From the NCBI RefSeq assembly GCF_017313265.1, contig NZ_JAFLQZ010000019.1, positions 1 through 64,000 on the forward strand: a stretch of DNA of 64,000 nucleotides, written 5' to 3'. Source of the DNA: Hymenobacter telluris (GTDB lineage Bacteria > Bacteroidota > Bacteroidia > Cytophagales > Hymenobacteraceae). The translations under genes were made by a program, and so were the position numbers. Shown here in pieces: positions 51,191 to 62,021 of the stretch. The notes below the pieces were generated by a model. It was given only the letters and a program-made list of their open reading frames with translations, was not told the DNA's origin and did not search any database. The number at the start of each line of letters is the position of its first letter. Positions within the stretch are counted from its first letter, which is position 1.

Positions 51191-51868
51191 ATGAAACAGC
51201 TTCTTTTAAGCCTGCTGGGTGCAGGCGTACTTCTCACCAGTTGCAAGAGCGACAACGAAGCCGCTGTTGAAAAGCTGCAGCAGGTAGCTGCTGCTGCCGC
51301 CAATTCCCCCGAAGCCAAAGCTCGGGCGGCTGCCTGGAGCCTTGCTACAACCAAACCGTCGCAATTGCCTGCCGATAAGCCGGTTGATTTGCGCCCGGCC
51401 CTGGAGCAGCTCCTGCCCAAGGACGGCTACCTGCAGCTGGTATCCGTTAAAGCGGCAGGTGCAGCGCAGCCCGCTATCCTGCAGCTACCCATTCTGTGGC
51501 GTCCCATCAAAGGGAATTACCCACCGGTGGCACCCGGCTACCGGCTGCCCTTCGAAGCCGTGCTCAAGTGGAAGCCGATGGGCTACGGCCCAGGCGAGAA
51601 AATACCCGCCGCCATGGCGCTGGACGGCCCGTGGACGCCCGATACCCTGAACACCTTCTCGCTCCGAGAGCCCGAGGTGACCGTACCCGGCCAAGCGGCT
51701 ACCGCGCCCATGCTGCTAAAGCCCGGGCAGGCCGTAACCGTGCGCGGGGTGGCCTATGCCTATGCCACTTCGCCGGCCGCCGGCCAGGCGCCCCGCCTGG
51801 TGCTGTATCCCTACCAGAATCCGCTGGGGCCGCCCGAGGCGCGCAACATGGTCTACCTGCCGCTCTAG
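51191..51868 (+). CDS. Lipoprotein in the tra operon
   Basis: A 225-residue lipoprotein with lipobox LLTSC after MKQLLLSLLGAGV, then a helical Ala-rich stretch and a beta-rich C-terminal part (PILWRPIKGNYPPVAPGYR to RNMVYLPL). It has no named family I can give. Its place between TraJ and TraK may point to a VirB7-like or exclusion role (inference). Confidence 0.72.
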   Translation: MKQLLLSLLGAGVLLTSCKSDNEAAVEKLQQVAAAAANSPEAKARAAAWSLATTKPSQLPADKPVDLRPALEQLLPKDGYLQLVSVKAAGAAQPAILQLPILWRPIKGNYPPVAPGYRLPFEAVLKWKPMGYGPGEKIPAAMALDGPWTPDTLNTFSLREPEVTVPGQAATAPMLLKPGQAVTVRGVAYAYATSPAAGQAPRLVLYPYQNPLGPPEARNMVYLPL

Positions 51869-51938
51869 CTGCGGGCCGTGGGGCAAAAAGGCCCGGGTGG
51901 CTGAGCTCCTTCTCTTCTCCATCCACTTCAACTCACTC

Positions 51939-52679
51939 ATGAACTCTGTCCAAGACTTAAATAAGACGTTTATCACCATGCGCACCATGGCGCTGTCCGC
52001 GCTGGCCCTGCTGGGGGTGGTGACGGTGGCCGCCGGGGCGCTGCTCTACCGGGCCTATGAATCCACGGGCCAGCGCGTGTACGTGGTCAGTGATACCGGC
52101 TCCTTCTCGGCCCAGGTGGGCCGCGGCACCGGCCACACGCCCTTCGAGGCCCGCAACCTGGTCAAGACCTTTCTGCTGACGATGTTCGGCCACGACCAAT
52201 ACAGCTTCAAGCACAACCTCGATGCAGGCCTGCCCCTGATTGAGGAACGCGGCGGGCGCTTTCTGTTCGAGAGCTTCCAGCGCGGGCAGGTGCTTCAGAA
52301 TTACATCCGCTACGGTGCCCGGCAGGCCGTGACCGTGGACAGCATCCACCTGGACATGAACCACCGCCCCATCACCGGCCGCGCCTACATCAAGCAGACG
52401 GTGTTCATCGGCGACCAGCAAAGCCAGAGCAAGCCCCTGGGCGCCAAGTTCGCCCTCATTGAAACCGACCGCTCCGACGCCAACCCCTTCGGGCTGCTCA
52501 TCACTGACTTCGATTTCATTCCCTACAACCCGCCCGTCACGCAGGAAGAGAAAGACCAATTGCGCGACCAGGAGCAGGCCCGGCAGCGCAAGCTGCGCGA
52601 AGAAGCCGAAGCCGCCGGCGTGCCCCTGACGCAACCGGCCCCCACGACGCCGGCTCCCGCGGCTCAACCTGCTCACTAA
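51939..52679 (+). CDS. traK: TraK-like VirB8-type protein
   Basis: A 246-residue protein with one N-terminal membrane helix (MALSALALLGVVTVAAGALL) and a periplasmic VirB8-like domain including PFEARNLVKTFLLTMFGHDQ. In Bacteroidota the family is TraK. A charged, Ala/Pro-rich C-terminus follows. Start set at MNSVQDL, the Met preceding the helix region. A 60-residue longer frame is not likely. Confidence 0.83.
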   Translation: MNSVQDLNKTFITMRTMALSALALLGVVTVAAGALLYRAYESTGQRVYVVSDTGSFSAQVGRGTGHTPFEARNLVKTFLLTMFGHDQYSFKHNLDAGLPLIEERGGRFLFESFQRGQVLQNYIRYGARQAVTVDSIHLDMNHRPITGRAYIKQTVFIGDQQSQSKPLGAKFALIETDRSDANPFGLLITDFDFIPYNPPVTQEEKDQLRDQEQARQRKLREEAEAAGVPLTQPAPTTPAPAAQPAH

Positions 52680-52698
52680 ACTACCCTATCCTCTTCTT

Positions 52699-53622
52699 AT
52701 GCGTTTCCCCTTCTCCTTTGCTTCCTGCGCGCTGCTGGCGCTTTTACCTGGCACGTTACAAGCGCAGACCTTAGCTTCGACTGCCACCCGTACCGCCAGT
52801 GTGCAGGTACCGCATCCGGCTAACGTGGCGCCGAAAATGCAGCTGGAAATAGCTGTTTCCGACTCTTCGACGACCTATCTGGTTTTCCCGGGGCCGGTGT
52901 CCCTGGTAGACGTAGGCCAGGCCCCGCACTACCTGGTCAAGATTGAGAGCAACGCCGTGTTCGTGCGGGCCAAGCGCCGCAACCCGCCGCCCACGCCTAT
53001 CCTGGTGCGCTACGGCTCGCGCTATTGGATGGGGCACTTGGTATACACCGGCCGGCCGGTGCTGCAGCTCTACGACTTTCAGGATGGCGGGGCCTTGGGC
53101 GTCAGCGCTGGCGGCAATGCCCGCAACGGCGCCGGCGTCGATGATGCGCTGGCCCTGGACCAGGGCCACGGAAAGCGGGAACTGGCCGAGACGCGCCTGG
53201 CCAAGCTGGCCACCGCCAAACATGCTGATACCAGCGGGCTGCGCACGGCCGATAACGACTTAGTGCTTTCGCTGGCTAACGTGCGCAACGACAAGGACTT
53301 CACCTACCTGCGCCTGAAGCTGCGCAATACGACCACCATCGATTACGCCGTGGATTTCACCGACTTCGAGTTGGTGGAAAACTCGCGCAAGAAGTTCCTG
53401 GGCAAGAAGAAGAACGAAGCCCGGCGGCCCCTAGCGCCCGCCGGCGGGGCTGAAAGCCAAACCATCCCGGCCCGAGCCACCGGCTACCTGCTCTACGCCG
53501 TGCCGCTGTACGCGGCCACTGACCGGGGCCACTTGGAAATCACCCTGCGCGAGAAGTTCGGGGCCCGGGTACTGGTGCTGAAAGTGCCGAGCAAAGTCAT
53601 CAACACGGCTGCCGCCATTTAA
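52699..53622 (+). CDS. traN: TraN-like (DUF4138) VirB9-type protein
   Basis: A 307-residue protein with signal peptide (FASCALLALLPGTLQAQ) and VirB9-like beta domains: TTYLVFPGPVSLVDVGQ, SNAVFVRAKR, LSLANVRNDKDFTYLRLKL and TTTIDYAVDFTDFELVEN. It forms the periplasmic/outer-membrane part of the core complex with TraM. Confidence 0.85.
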   Translation: MRFPFSFASCALLALLPGTLQAQTLASTATRTASVQVPHPANVAPKMQLEIAVSDSSTTYLVFPGPVSLVDVGQAPHYLVKIESNAVFVRAKRRNPPPTPILVRYGSRYWMGHLVYTGRPVLQLYDFQDGGALGVSAGGNARNGAGVDDALALDQGHGKRELAETRLAKLATAKHADTSGLRTADNDLVLSLANVRNDKDFTYLRLKLRNTTTIDYAVDFTDFELVENSRKKFLGKKKNEARRPLAPAGGAESQTIPARATGYLLYAVPLYAATDRGHLEITLREKFGARVLVLKVPSKVINTAAAI

Positions 53623-53635
53623 TACCCTTCTCATC

Positions 53636-55045
53636 ATGTCCGAGCACAACATGCAGCCGGTATATCCTGCCGTCGAGAACTCCACGACCGAATCGCAGCC
53701 CGCTTCCGGTCCTGCTTCTGTACCCACTCCGCCCGCAACGCCTCGCCCCGCGGTGGGAGAGCTGGCCCGCCGGCACTGGTTGCCGCTGCTGGTCGGCATC
53801 GGCCTGCTAACGGCGGTGACGCTGTTTTTCTACGCTCGCTCCCTTTCTCAGGAAGTAGCGCAGCAGGCTAGCCCCTTAGCAGCTACCTCCCAAAATCTGG
53901 AGCCCACGATTGCGCCAGCTACGCCCGAAGCGGCCCCGGCCCCCACGGATGTGCTGGAGCAAAAGCAGGCGGCCGCGCGGCAAGCCGGGGCGCAGCTACA
54001 GGGCACCGTTCCCTCGCCAGACCAACTGGCCGGTGGCATGGCTGTCGATACAGTAGGCCAGGCGGCCCTGCGGCGGCGCACAGCGCTGGCCGCAGCGGAG
54101 CGGCAGGCCCGGGCGGCCGCTAACCGCGCGGCCCTGCCACCGCCCGACTCTACGGAGGTAACAGCGGTTGATGCACAGACCGGCGCCTACCGGGCTGTGC
54201 GCATCCCGGCAGTGCAAACCGGGGGCCGTGGTGCCGGCTACGGCGCTGACCCGCGCCGGCATTTACGGGTTGGGGCCCGCCCGCGCACGGCCCCCGATGG
54301 GGTGCCCTACGAGCAGAATGACGACGTGCTGGACATGCTCGACGCGGCTTCCCCGGCCTCGCGAACTTCATACGAGCAGATGACGGGGCGGCGCTACTTT
54401 GACCGGCGGGCCGCGTTGCGAGCCGGCGGTGCGGCTGCACCGGGGAGCAATGGTGCTATGGCCTATGATGCCTTTGGCACCATCAAGGCGGGCTCTTACC
54501 GCTATGCTGCCGATAATGGGCAGACGCAGCCGCTGCCCGATATTTTCTATAAAGCTGTGGTGAACGGAGAGCAGAAGATTCGCACGGGTTCTGTCGTATT
54601 GCTGCGCCTGGTCGAGGACGCCGTTATCAGTGGGCAGACCTTTCCCAAAAACCTGGTGTTTGCCGGCGTGGCCAGCGTCGAGACAAACCACGTGGCCATC
54701 CACATCAGCCGGCTGGGCCCTACGCGGGTTGCCGCTGACATCTACAACTACCACTACTTGCCTGGGCTCATGATTGACCCGCAGAAGCGCCAGCCGCTGC
54801 CGGCCGCCGACAACCCCCTCAACGATGCCCGCGCCATCGGCGCTCAGGAAGTAGGCCTGGCCATTGACCGCTCGGCTTCAGCAGCCAACTCCGTAGTCGG
54901 TGTGGGCGGCCGGGTAGCGGCGGCCATGGTGGGCCGGGCCTCCACGCCACGCCAGAAGCTGCGCGACGTACGCCTGCCCGACGGCTACCCTGTGCTAATC
55001 ACCACGGGCGCAACCGATGCGGGCGCGCCCACGGCTAACAACTAA
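53636..55045 (+). CDS. traM: TraM-like VirB10-type protein
   Basis: A 469-residue protein with a Pro-rich cytoplasmic start, one membrane helix (LPLLVGIGLLTAVTLFFYAR) and a C-terminal VirB10-like domain (FYKAVVNGEQKIRTGSVVLL, then GQTFPKNLVFAGVASVETN). It spans both membranes to join the ATPases with the outer channel. It lies 13 bp after TraN. Confidence 0.85.
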   Translation: MSEHNMQPVYPAVENSTTESQPASGPASVPTPPATPRPAVGELARRHWLPLLVGIGLLTAVTLFFYARSLSQEVAQQASPLAATSQNLEPTIAPATPEAAPAPTDVLEQKQAAARQAGAQLQGTVPSPDQLAGGMAVDTVGQAALRRRTALAAAERQARAAANRAALPPPDSTEVTAVDAQTGAYRAVRIPAVQTGGRGAGYGADPRRHLRVGARPRTAPDGVPYEQNDDVLDMLDAASPASRTSYEQMTGRRYFDRRAALRAGGAAAPGSNGAMAYDAFGTIKAGSYRYAADNGQTQPLPDIFYKAVVNGEQKIRTGSVVLLRLVEDAVISGQTFPKNLVFAGVASVETNHVAIHISRLGPTRVAADIYNYHYLPGLMIDPQKRQPLPAADNPLNDARAIGAQEVGLAIDRSASAANSVVGVGGRVAAAMVGRASTPRQKLRDVRLPDGYPVLITTGATDAGAPTANN

Positions 55046-55067
55046 GTATCACATCACTGTCCAAGCC

Positions 55068-55946
55068 ATGAAAAGGATTGCCTTTGCCCTCGCGCTGGCT
55101 GTCGGGGCCAGCACCGTTCCGCACCTCGTTTCTGCCCAGATGGTCGTCAACGACCCCGTGCATATGGGCGTGCACATCGGTCAATTCGCCAAGCAGCTCA
55201 AGCAGTGGACCGAGACCATTAAGAACTACCAAGTCATCAAGGACGCCCGCCAGATTGCCGGCGTCACCCGCGACATCACCGGCCAGGTGAAGGAGCTTAC
55301 CTACGAGGGGCTGGAGCTGCAGCGCCAGATTCAGGCCGACCTGCGCAAAGTGGCATCGGTGAAGGATTTGCGCTACGCCAATCCGTTGGAGCTGTTCGGC
55401 CGGGCCATGGCCATGAACACCAACTCCCAGCCCGACTACATGCCTCCGGTGAACAAGGCCCGGCGCCTGCGCCAGGCGCTGCAGGGCCGCACCGAGCAGG
55501 ATGTGGAAACGGTGTACCAGGCCTTCTCGGGATTGGATATTGGCCGCAATGGGGCCCAGTCCTTTACCTACCGCGACTACAAGAACATGCGCCAGGAAGC
55601 CTTTGCGTCGGCCTATTCCTACGAGGAAGTGCTTAAGAAGAAAAACGTCGAAACGGCATTCAACTACCAGAAGATTGCCGACGAGATGACGGCGCAGAGC
55701 GTCGAGCTCATGGCCACGCTGAAGAACCCCGGCCGGTATTCTATGACCGAAGCCGAACGGCTACGAGCCATGGGGCAGGCCAACGACAACATGGTGAAAG
55801 CCCTGCAGCTGCGGCAGGAAGCCGACCGCCTCATTCACGAAGCGGGCCGGCCTGGCCCCGCGCGGCAGGCCGTGGAAGGGGCTTACCGGGACCAGCTGCT
55901 GCAGAATCTGCTGCTAAAGAGCATCAGCCGCTCGGGAAGATTTTAG
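55068..55946 (+). CDS. traI: TraI-like (DUF4141) VirB5-type protein
   Basis: A 292-residue exported protein; signal peptide (KRIAFALALAVGASTVPHLVSA), then HIGQFAKQLKQWTETIKNYQ and a long helical domain as in DUF4141/VirB5-like proteins. Probable pilus-tip or assembly component. Last gene of the tra operon, converging with the nuclease-like gene 30 bp away. Start at the Met before the signal peptide. Confidence 0.8.
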   Translation: MKRIAFALALAVGASTVPHLVSAQMVVNDPVHMGVHIGQFAKQLKQWTETIKNYQVIKDARQIAGVTRDITGQVKELTYEGLELQRQIQADLRKVASVKDLRYANPLELFGRAMAMNTNSQPDYMPPVNKARRLRQALQGRTEQDVETVYQAFSGLDIGRNGAQSFTYRDYKNMRQEAFASAYSYEEVLKKKNVETAFNYQKIADEMTAQSVELMATLKNPGRYSMTEAERLRAMGQANDNMVKALQLRQEADRLIHEAGRPGPARQAVEGAYRDQLLQNLLLKSISRSGRF

Positions 55947-55976
55947 GCTGCAACACCACGGCAGGGCACTGCCGCT

Positions 55977-57749
55977 CTACTCTTCGGGCGCCCCTTTATT
56001 GATGATAGGCAGCAGGCCATACAGGCTTTGCTTTGGAAGCGGAGACATACCTCTTTCGCCCGCGTAATTTTCCAAGAACAGAGCAAAGGGATGGGCCTGC
56101 TGCATAATCAGCTTTTCGACTTCGGCATCACTTTTCGCCCTGCTGAGGTCGGGATGCAGGTAGCCGAAATATTCCTCCAATACATCTTCAAAGACAAGCT
56201 GCTGGTCACGAAAATGCTCGTGAAACGCTAAAACCGTGTCAACATCTACCATCACCACTGGGCGCACATTACGCACCACCAGCCCTTTCTCGGCGAGCAG
56301 CGCCATTTGCTGCTGAAACCAGTCGTTAACCAATACGTTCAGGCCGGGCACGTTATAGAGACGGTCGTGCAGCACCAACACCGGGTAGATAATCAGCTCT
56401 GCTTTATCATAGTCTGTGTCGAGCGGAAACTGTTTTTCAAGAAGGCGAACCACGTTGCGCAGCAATTGCCGCACGGCCTTGTCTACCCGCTTGCCTTTCT
56501 TATCCGTTTCGTAGTCGAAGCGCTTGCGAACCGCCTCAAAGTAAGCGGTGAAGTCGGTGCCGGCCTTGGCATCCTTTGGAACCAAGACATCCTTGGACTC
56601 GAACAGGACAGCGCGCTGTCCGTTGCGGAAATAGTAATCTGGCTCGCCCTGGCCCTTTAAAGTCTTACTTTCTTTGATAACCGTGCCGCTGAGGGCCAAC
56701 CCACGGCCCTGAAAAGAAGCATCGAGTAAAGCATTGAGCAGGTACTGCTCCGAGAAAAAGTCGCAATAAACCGAGCGCCAGTCGCTGACCTGCTCCGCTG
56801 CGGGAAGCGCCTTATTAAGCTTGTTGAATTGGAAATAGAGCCCCTTATGCAACATTTCTACCACCAGCACGGGGTAAATCAGCACAAAGCATCCCGGCTC
56901 TTCCTCGTACAGGGGCGTTTCGCGCAGGCTCGTAAAATCCTCTCTGTCCAGCTCCTGCCCGGGCGTTAAGGCAAAGTGGGCAAGAAATGCCCGGCTAGCC
57001 TCAAATTCTGCATCTGGCGCAACAACCACGCTGATTCGCCCCGGCTGGTCAGCATAGATTACTGGTTTTACCAGCCCGGCGATTTGGCGGGTATAATCCT
57101 GCCAGGTAGCGCAGTCGTAATGTGCCAGAAAAGCTTGAAGCAAGGGCTTGAACCGGCTTTCCGACTCCAGGAACTCGAAGAAGCGGGTCGACTTAATAAG
57201 CTGCGCCCACAATACCTGCACCGGTTGCTGGTTTATCAGCTCGAAGTCTGAAAACATGCTGGTGAGCGCAAAGCGCGGCACCGTCGGGGTGGGCAAAAGC
57301 TTTTCTGCCGCCGTACTGGCTGCACTTTGCTGGTCAATGTAAGGCGTATTGACGAATAAGCAGGCTAGAAAAAGGCTAGCTTCCAGTTCTTCGTCGCTCA
57401 GTGTGTGGGGCTCATCCGGTCGCTCAAAGCCATACTCAAACAACTGCAGCAAAGGCTTCGGATGAAGTAGATTTAATGCATCCTTGCCAAACTGCTGCCC
57501 AAAACTGGTTATATGGGCATAGGCTCGCTTAGCAAAAGGCTTTTCCACCAATCCGCGCTCCCCAAAAATGCGCTCCATATCCATTTTCAGTGTGCGCTCG
57601 GCAGCAGGCACTTGGTTTTGATATCCAAGTAGCTGCGTGACACAGCGCAGAAGCCAAAACCGGCTGACACCAGAAAGCAAGCTCGCTAAGGTGGGAGGGG
57701 TAGAGCTGTCGAAAAGGTCCTTGAATCCTACGAGAAGTCTTCTGGTCAT
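55977..57749 (-). CDS. Nuclease-like protein with PD-(D/E)xK motif, unknown family
   Basis: A 590-residue cytosolic protein. Near residues 369-386 it has GEPDYYFRNGQRAVLFESKD, fitting the PD-(D/E)xK nuclease core with Asp371 and Glu384-Ser-Lys386. The large N-terminal part is helical without a recognised domain. The C-terminus has hydrophobic helices typical of soluble cores. Its composition is less GC-rich than neighbours. It sits as an accessory insertion next to the tra operon, a frequent site for defence genes. No family name given. Confidence 0.62.
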   Translation of the reverse strand: MTRRLLVGFKDLFDSSTPPTLASLLSGVSRFWLLRCVTQLLGYQNQVPAAERTLKMDMERIFGERGLVEKPFAKRAYAHITSFGQQFGKDALNLLHPKPLLQLFEYGFERPDEPHTLSDEELEASLFLACLFVNTPYIDQQSAASTAAEKLLPTPTVPRFALTSMFSDFELINQQPVQVLWAQLIKSTRFFEFLESESRFKPLLQAFLAHYDCATWQDYTRQIAGLVKPVIYADQPGRISVVVAPDAEFEASRAFLAHFALTPGQELDREDFTSLRETPLYEEEPGCFVLIYPVLVVEMLHKGLYFQFNKLNKALPAAEQVSDWRSVYCDFFSEQYLLNALLDASFQGRGLALSGTVIKESKTLKGQGEPDYYFRNGQRAVLFESKDVLVPKDAKAGTDFTAYFEAVRKRFDYETDKKGKRVDKAVRQLLRNVVRLLEKQFPLDTDYDKAELIIYPVLVLHDRLYNVPGLNVLVNDWFQQQMALLAEKGLVVRNVRPVVMVDVDTVLAFHEHFRDQQLVFEDVLEEYFGYLHPDLSRAKSDAEVEKLIMQQAHPFALFLENYAGERGMSPLPKQSLYGLLPIINKGAPEE

Positions 57750-57838
57750 TGAGCTTAGGAATTCTTGTTGCCTAGGTAAGTACCGACAACAACGTCTACC
57801 CTCTCTAACAGTTCATTAAACCTCGGCGTTAAAATACG

Positions 57839-59089
<1,251 letters not shown>

Positions 59090-59184
59090 AAAAGGCGCAG
59101 GGCTAATAAAGCAGCTAAGTTGCACAGAATTGGCGCCCGAATCACCATGCCCGGGATTGCGGCCGAGACGTGGCCGCAGCCAGC

Positions 59185-60210
59185 CTACATCCGATGGCCC
59201 GGCATCGCCATGCCGGGCATGTCCGTCATGGGCGCGCCCGGCCGCATGGACAGGTCGCCGTAGCGCGCCGCCAGCCAATAGCCCACGGCCAGCATGAGGA
59301 GGGTGAGCACCGTAACCACGGCTTTGCGCAGCCCCGATACCGGGGTGCCGCTGCTCATATCCATGCCCGGCATTTCCTGGGGCGCCGCCGCCATCCGGTG
59401 CCCGGCATGAGCAGGCATGGGGGCCGCTACGGGCAGGCCGTGGCTCATTCCGGCCATATGGGGCATGGCGGCCAGGCCATGGCCGGCGTGGGCAGGGGCG
59501 GCTACCGCTTCCTGGGGTGCCCCGCCTTTGCCCAGAGCCCGCTCGGTGCCCATGCCGTGCTTGAGCCGGTTCTTGACCAGCCAGTAGTTCACCGGGTACG
59601 ATACCACCACGCCCACCAGCGTCGCAGCCGACATGGCCGCCCAGAACCAGGGCGAAGTGGCTTCCATGGCCCGCATGTCGCGGCTCATCAGAATCACCAT
59701 GGTGGGCAGCATGCCGGCCATCATGGCGTTCATCGACATCCATTCCGGCAGAAACGAGCTGCGCAACGCCTCGCCGTAGCTCATGCCCATCATGTCCTTC
59801 ATGAACAGGGCCTGAAAGATGAACAGCCCGAAGGCAAAGCCGGCCGCGTACTCCAGCCAGATGTCCACGCCCATGCGCAGGCCGAAGTAGCCGGTGATGG
59901 CGGCCGCCACGATGATGCCCGTCGCGTCGCCAGCGGCGCAGTGAATGGTGGAGCCCACGGCCTGTTTCCAGAGCGGGGCCACGAACTGCTCGTGGGTGCC
60001 CGGCGAAGGCTCGCGGCAGGAAAACCAGTACACCAGCAGCCCCACCGGCCCGGTGTAGAGCGTCACCAGCACCCAGCCCCACTTCATCACCTTCATTTCC
60101 GGGGTGCTGGTAAACAGGTCCCAGGCCACGTAGGCCGCGGACAGGGCCGTGAGGGCAAACCACCCCCACAACAGGTACTCGGGAAACAGCGGCGGATTCA
60201 TCGGGTGCAT
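59185..60210 (-). CDS. DUF4396 membrane protein, Met/His-rich
   Basis: A 341-residue membrane protein: WGWFALTALSAAYVAWDLF, MKWGWVLVTLYTGPVGLLVY, a central GDATGIIVAAAITGYFGL and MMAGMLPTMVILMSRDMRAM, as in DUF4396. A His/Met-rich loop (AHAGHGLAAMPHMAGMSHGL) precedes a last helix, and the C-terminus MPGMAMPGHRM is Met-rich. This suggests periplasmic copper binding. It heads the leftward copper-associated genes at this end. Confidence 0.85.
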   Translation of the reverse strand: MHPMNPPLFPEYLLWGWFALTALSAAYVAWDLFTSTPEMKVMKWGWVLVTLYTGPVGLLVYWFSCREPSPGTHEQFVAPLWKQAVGSTIHCAAGDATGIIVAAAITGYFGLRMGVDIWLEYAAGFAFGLFIFQALFMKDMMGMSYGEALRSSFLPEWMSMNAMMAGMLPTMVILMSRDMRAMEATSPWFWAAMSAATLVGVVVSYPVNYWLVKNRLKHGMGTERALGKGGAPQEAVAAPAHAGHGLAAMPHMAGMSHGLPVAAPMPAHAGHRMAAAPQEMPGMDMSSGTPVSGLRKAVVTVLTLLMLAVGYWLAARYGDLSMRPGAPMTDMPGMAMPGHRM

Positions 60211-60253
60211 GGTGCAGAGTCAATAAAGGGTTAGAGAAGAAAGGCCGGCTGGC

Positions 60254-60568
60254 TTAGCGCGGCAGCACGACGCCCAACTGCAGGCATTCGGCATAATCCA
60301 GGGCCATATGAAGCAAAAAGCCCACGGCCCACACCCGCGTCAGGGGCGGCAGCAGCATGAAGGCGTAGTTGCCCATGGCCCAGTAGGTGTGCAGCGGATG
60401 GAAATTGATGCTGCACCGGGTGGGGTCAAACATCGGGGTCGCCCAGAGGTGGTCCACGTCGAGCAGCAGGGCGGCGGCCAGTATCAGCCAGGCCCGCCGC
60501 CAGCGTGGGCGGTAGAACAGCAACGCCACCACGCCGGGCACCAAAAGGTGGAGTAAGGCATGCACCAT
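60254..60568 (-). CDS. DUF6122 membrane protein
   Basis: A 104-residue protein: MVHALLHLLVPGVVALLFYR, LDVDHLWATPMFDPTRCSIN, FHPLHTYWAMGNYAFMLLPP and FLLHMALDYAECL, all typical of DUF6122 (conserved DHL, FDP.RCSINFHPLHT). Three membrane segments. Likely metal-dependent because of the conserved Asp/His/Cys, but of unknown function. Confidence 0.85.
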   Translation of the reverse strand: MVHALLHLLVPGVVALLFYRPRWRRAWLILAAALLLDVDHLWATPMFDPTRCSINFHPLHTYWAMGNYAFMLLPPLTRVWAVGFLLHMALDYAECLQLGVVLPR

Positions 60569-60592
60569 AGGGTAGGGGCAGGAGCTAGTGAA

Positions 60593-60624
60593 AAGCAAAA
60601 GAGCAGCCCAAGGGGGCCGCTCTT
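60593..60624 (-). terminator. Probable terminator after the DUF305 gene
   Basis: On the minus strand an AAGAGC...GCTCTT hairpin with inner GGCCC pairing is followed by a T-rich run (plus A-rich 60593-60600). Ends transcription from 60647. Confidence 0.6.
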
Positions 60625-60646
60625 GTTGAAGTGAACCAGCGGATGC

Positions 60647-61276
60647 CTAATACTTTTTATTGGCCAGCAGCCAGTCCTGCAGCATCTTGATTTCCATTTT
60701 CTGGTCCGTGATGATTTGCTGGGCCAGCGCCTTGGTCGTGTTCTCGCGCCCGTACTTGAGCAGCGCGTCCGAGTTCTCGATGGCGGCCTGGTGGTGGTCA
60801 ATCATGAGCTGCGCGAAGTCAAAGTCCGGGTCGCCCGTCAGGGGGCGCAAATCCACGGCCTTCATCATCTGCATCATGTTCATCATTTGCAGGGCGTTGA
60901 ACTCGGGCACGGCCGGGGCGTGGGCGGGGTGGCCCGACAGGAAGGCGTTGAACTGGGCAATTTCCGCCTGCTGCTTGTCGATAATCGACTGGGCCATGGC
61001 TTTCATCTCGGCGTTTTTACCGCTTTTGAGCTCCTCCTGGCTGTTTTTGATGGCCACCTGGTGGTGCATTATCATCATGGAAGAGTAGTCGTTGTCGGGG
61101 TCCTGGGTTTTGGGCATGGCTTCCATTATGGCCATGGACTCGTGCATGTTGCGCATGTACACGCTGTCGTCGTGGGCAATGGTCATCAGGCCATCGGCGT
61201 CGTCCTTTTTACAGGAAGTCAGGGCACCGAAGGCCAGCAGGGTAGCCAGCAAGGGGAGGCGGAGGGAACGTAGCAT
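60647..61276 (-). CDS. DUF305 family lipoprotein
   Basis: A 209-residue lipoprotein with lipobox GALTSC, and two DUF305 helical units: DYSSMMIMHHQVAIKNSQEE and DFAQLMIDHHQAAIENSDAL, with His-His pairs and Met-rich linkers (MMNMMQMMKA). Probable periplasmic metal-binding. It is upstream of the DUF6122 gene on the same strand, within the copper-associated group. Confidence 0.9.
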   Translation of the reverse strand: MLRSLRLPLLATLLAFGALTSCKKDDADGLMTIAHDDSVYMRNMHESMAIMEAMPKTQDPDNDYSSMMIMHHQVAIKNSQEELKSGKNAEMKAMAQSIIDKQQAEIAQFNAFLSGHPAHAPAVPEFNALQMMNMMQMMKAVDLRPLTGDPDFDFAQLMIDHHQAAIENSDALLKYGRENTTKALAQQIITDQKMEIKMLQDWLLANKKY

Positions 61277-61389
61277 TGGAAAGGGGATTAGTAGTCGGAA
61301 TGATGGAGGAAATACTCCTGCTTCTTAACGGACTAAGCCCCACCCTGTATGCGCACAATTCGCCCTGTGGCGTTGTAAAGTTTCCAGCT

Positions 61390-62016
61390 TTAGCCCAGAT
61401 TATGCAGGCTTAGCCGGCCCGCGCTGCCGGGGCCCAGGGCCTGAAAGTCGGACGGCGACATGCCCGTCACCTGCCGGAACTGGTTGGTCAGGTGCGCCGC
61501 GCTGCTGTAGCCCAGCAGGCGGGCCACTTCGGCCACCTTGGCGTCCTGATAGCTGAGCAGCTCCTTGGCGCGCTCCACCCGCTGGCGGATGATGTACTTC
61601 TCCAGCGTGAGGCCCTCGCGCAGCGAGAACTGGTGCGAGAGGTAGGCGTAGGAGCGGCCCAGCCGCTCGCTGATGAAGTGCGAGTAGGTCTGGTAGGGCT
61701 GCTGCTCGGCCGGGGTGTAGTGAATGAGCTCCACCACCAGGGCTTTGACTTGCTCCACCAGCTGGTCGCGGGGGTCCTCCACGAGCGCGAACCCGAATGC
61801 CTGCAGCGCGGCCTCCACCGCCGGCAGGTCCACCGGGCTGCCGTCGGCCGTGCGCACGTTGGCGGCGCCCAGGGCCACGTTGTCCACCACCAGCCCGGCC
61901 TTTTCCAGCTCGCGCTGCACCACCCGCAGGCAGCGGGGGCACACCATGTTGCGAATGGAGAGGCGGGTGGCGCCGGCCGCGGGGGCCGGCAACACCGAGG
62001 TGGCGGATTGCAGCAT
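61390..62016 (-). CDS. AraC-type regulator with N-terminal HMA-like domain
   Basis: A 208-residue regulator. Residues ~18-80 resemble a heavy-metal-associated fold with NMVCPRCLRVVQRELEKAGL. From ~115, the AraC DNA-binding half includes YAYLSHQFSLREGLTLEKYI, VAEVARLLGYSSAAHLTNQF and RQVTGMSPSDFQ. Such fusions of a metal-binding domain to AraC suggest a cytosolic copper sensor. It lies 5 bp after the cupredoxin gene, so it is probably in the CopA-cupredoxin transcript. The small HMA protein at 21360-21620 is its sensor domain's relative. Confidence 0.88.
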   Translation of the reverse strand: MLQSATSVLPAPAAGATRLSIRNMVCPRCLRVVQRELEKAGLVVDNVALGAANVRTADGSPVDLPAVEAALQAFGFALVEDPRDQLVEQVKALVVELIHYTPAEQQPYQTYSHFISERLGRSYAYLSHQFSLREGLTLEKYIIRQRVERAKELLSYQDAKVAEVARLLGYSSAAHLTNQFRQVTGMSPSDFQALGPGSAGRLSLHNLG

Positions 62017-62021
62017 GACGC

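Noticed and set aside
59200..60223. Leftward frame running from the DUF4396 gene into the HhH protein
   Set aside because: The upstream part is a shifted reading of DUF4396. The real start is MSASLPP at 59089.
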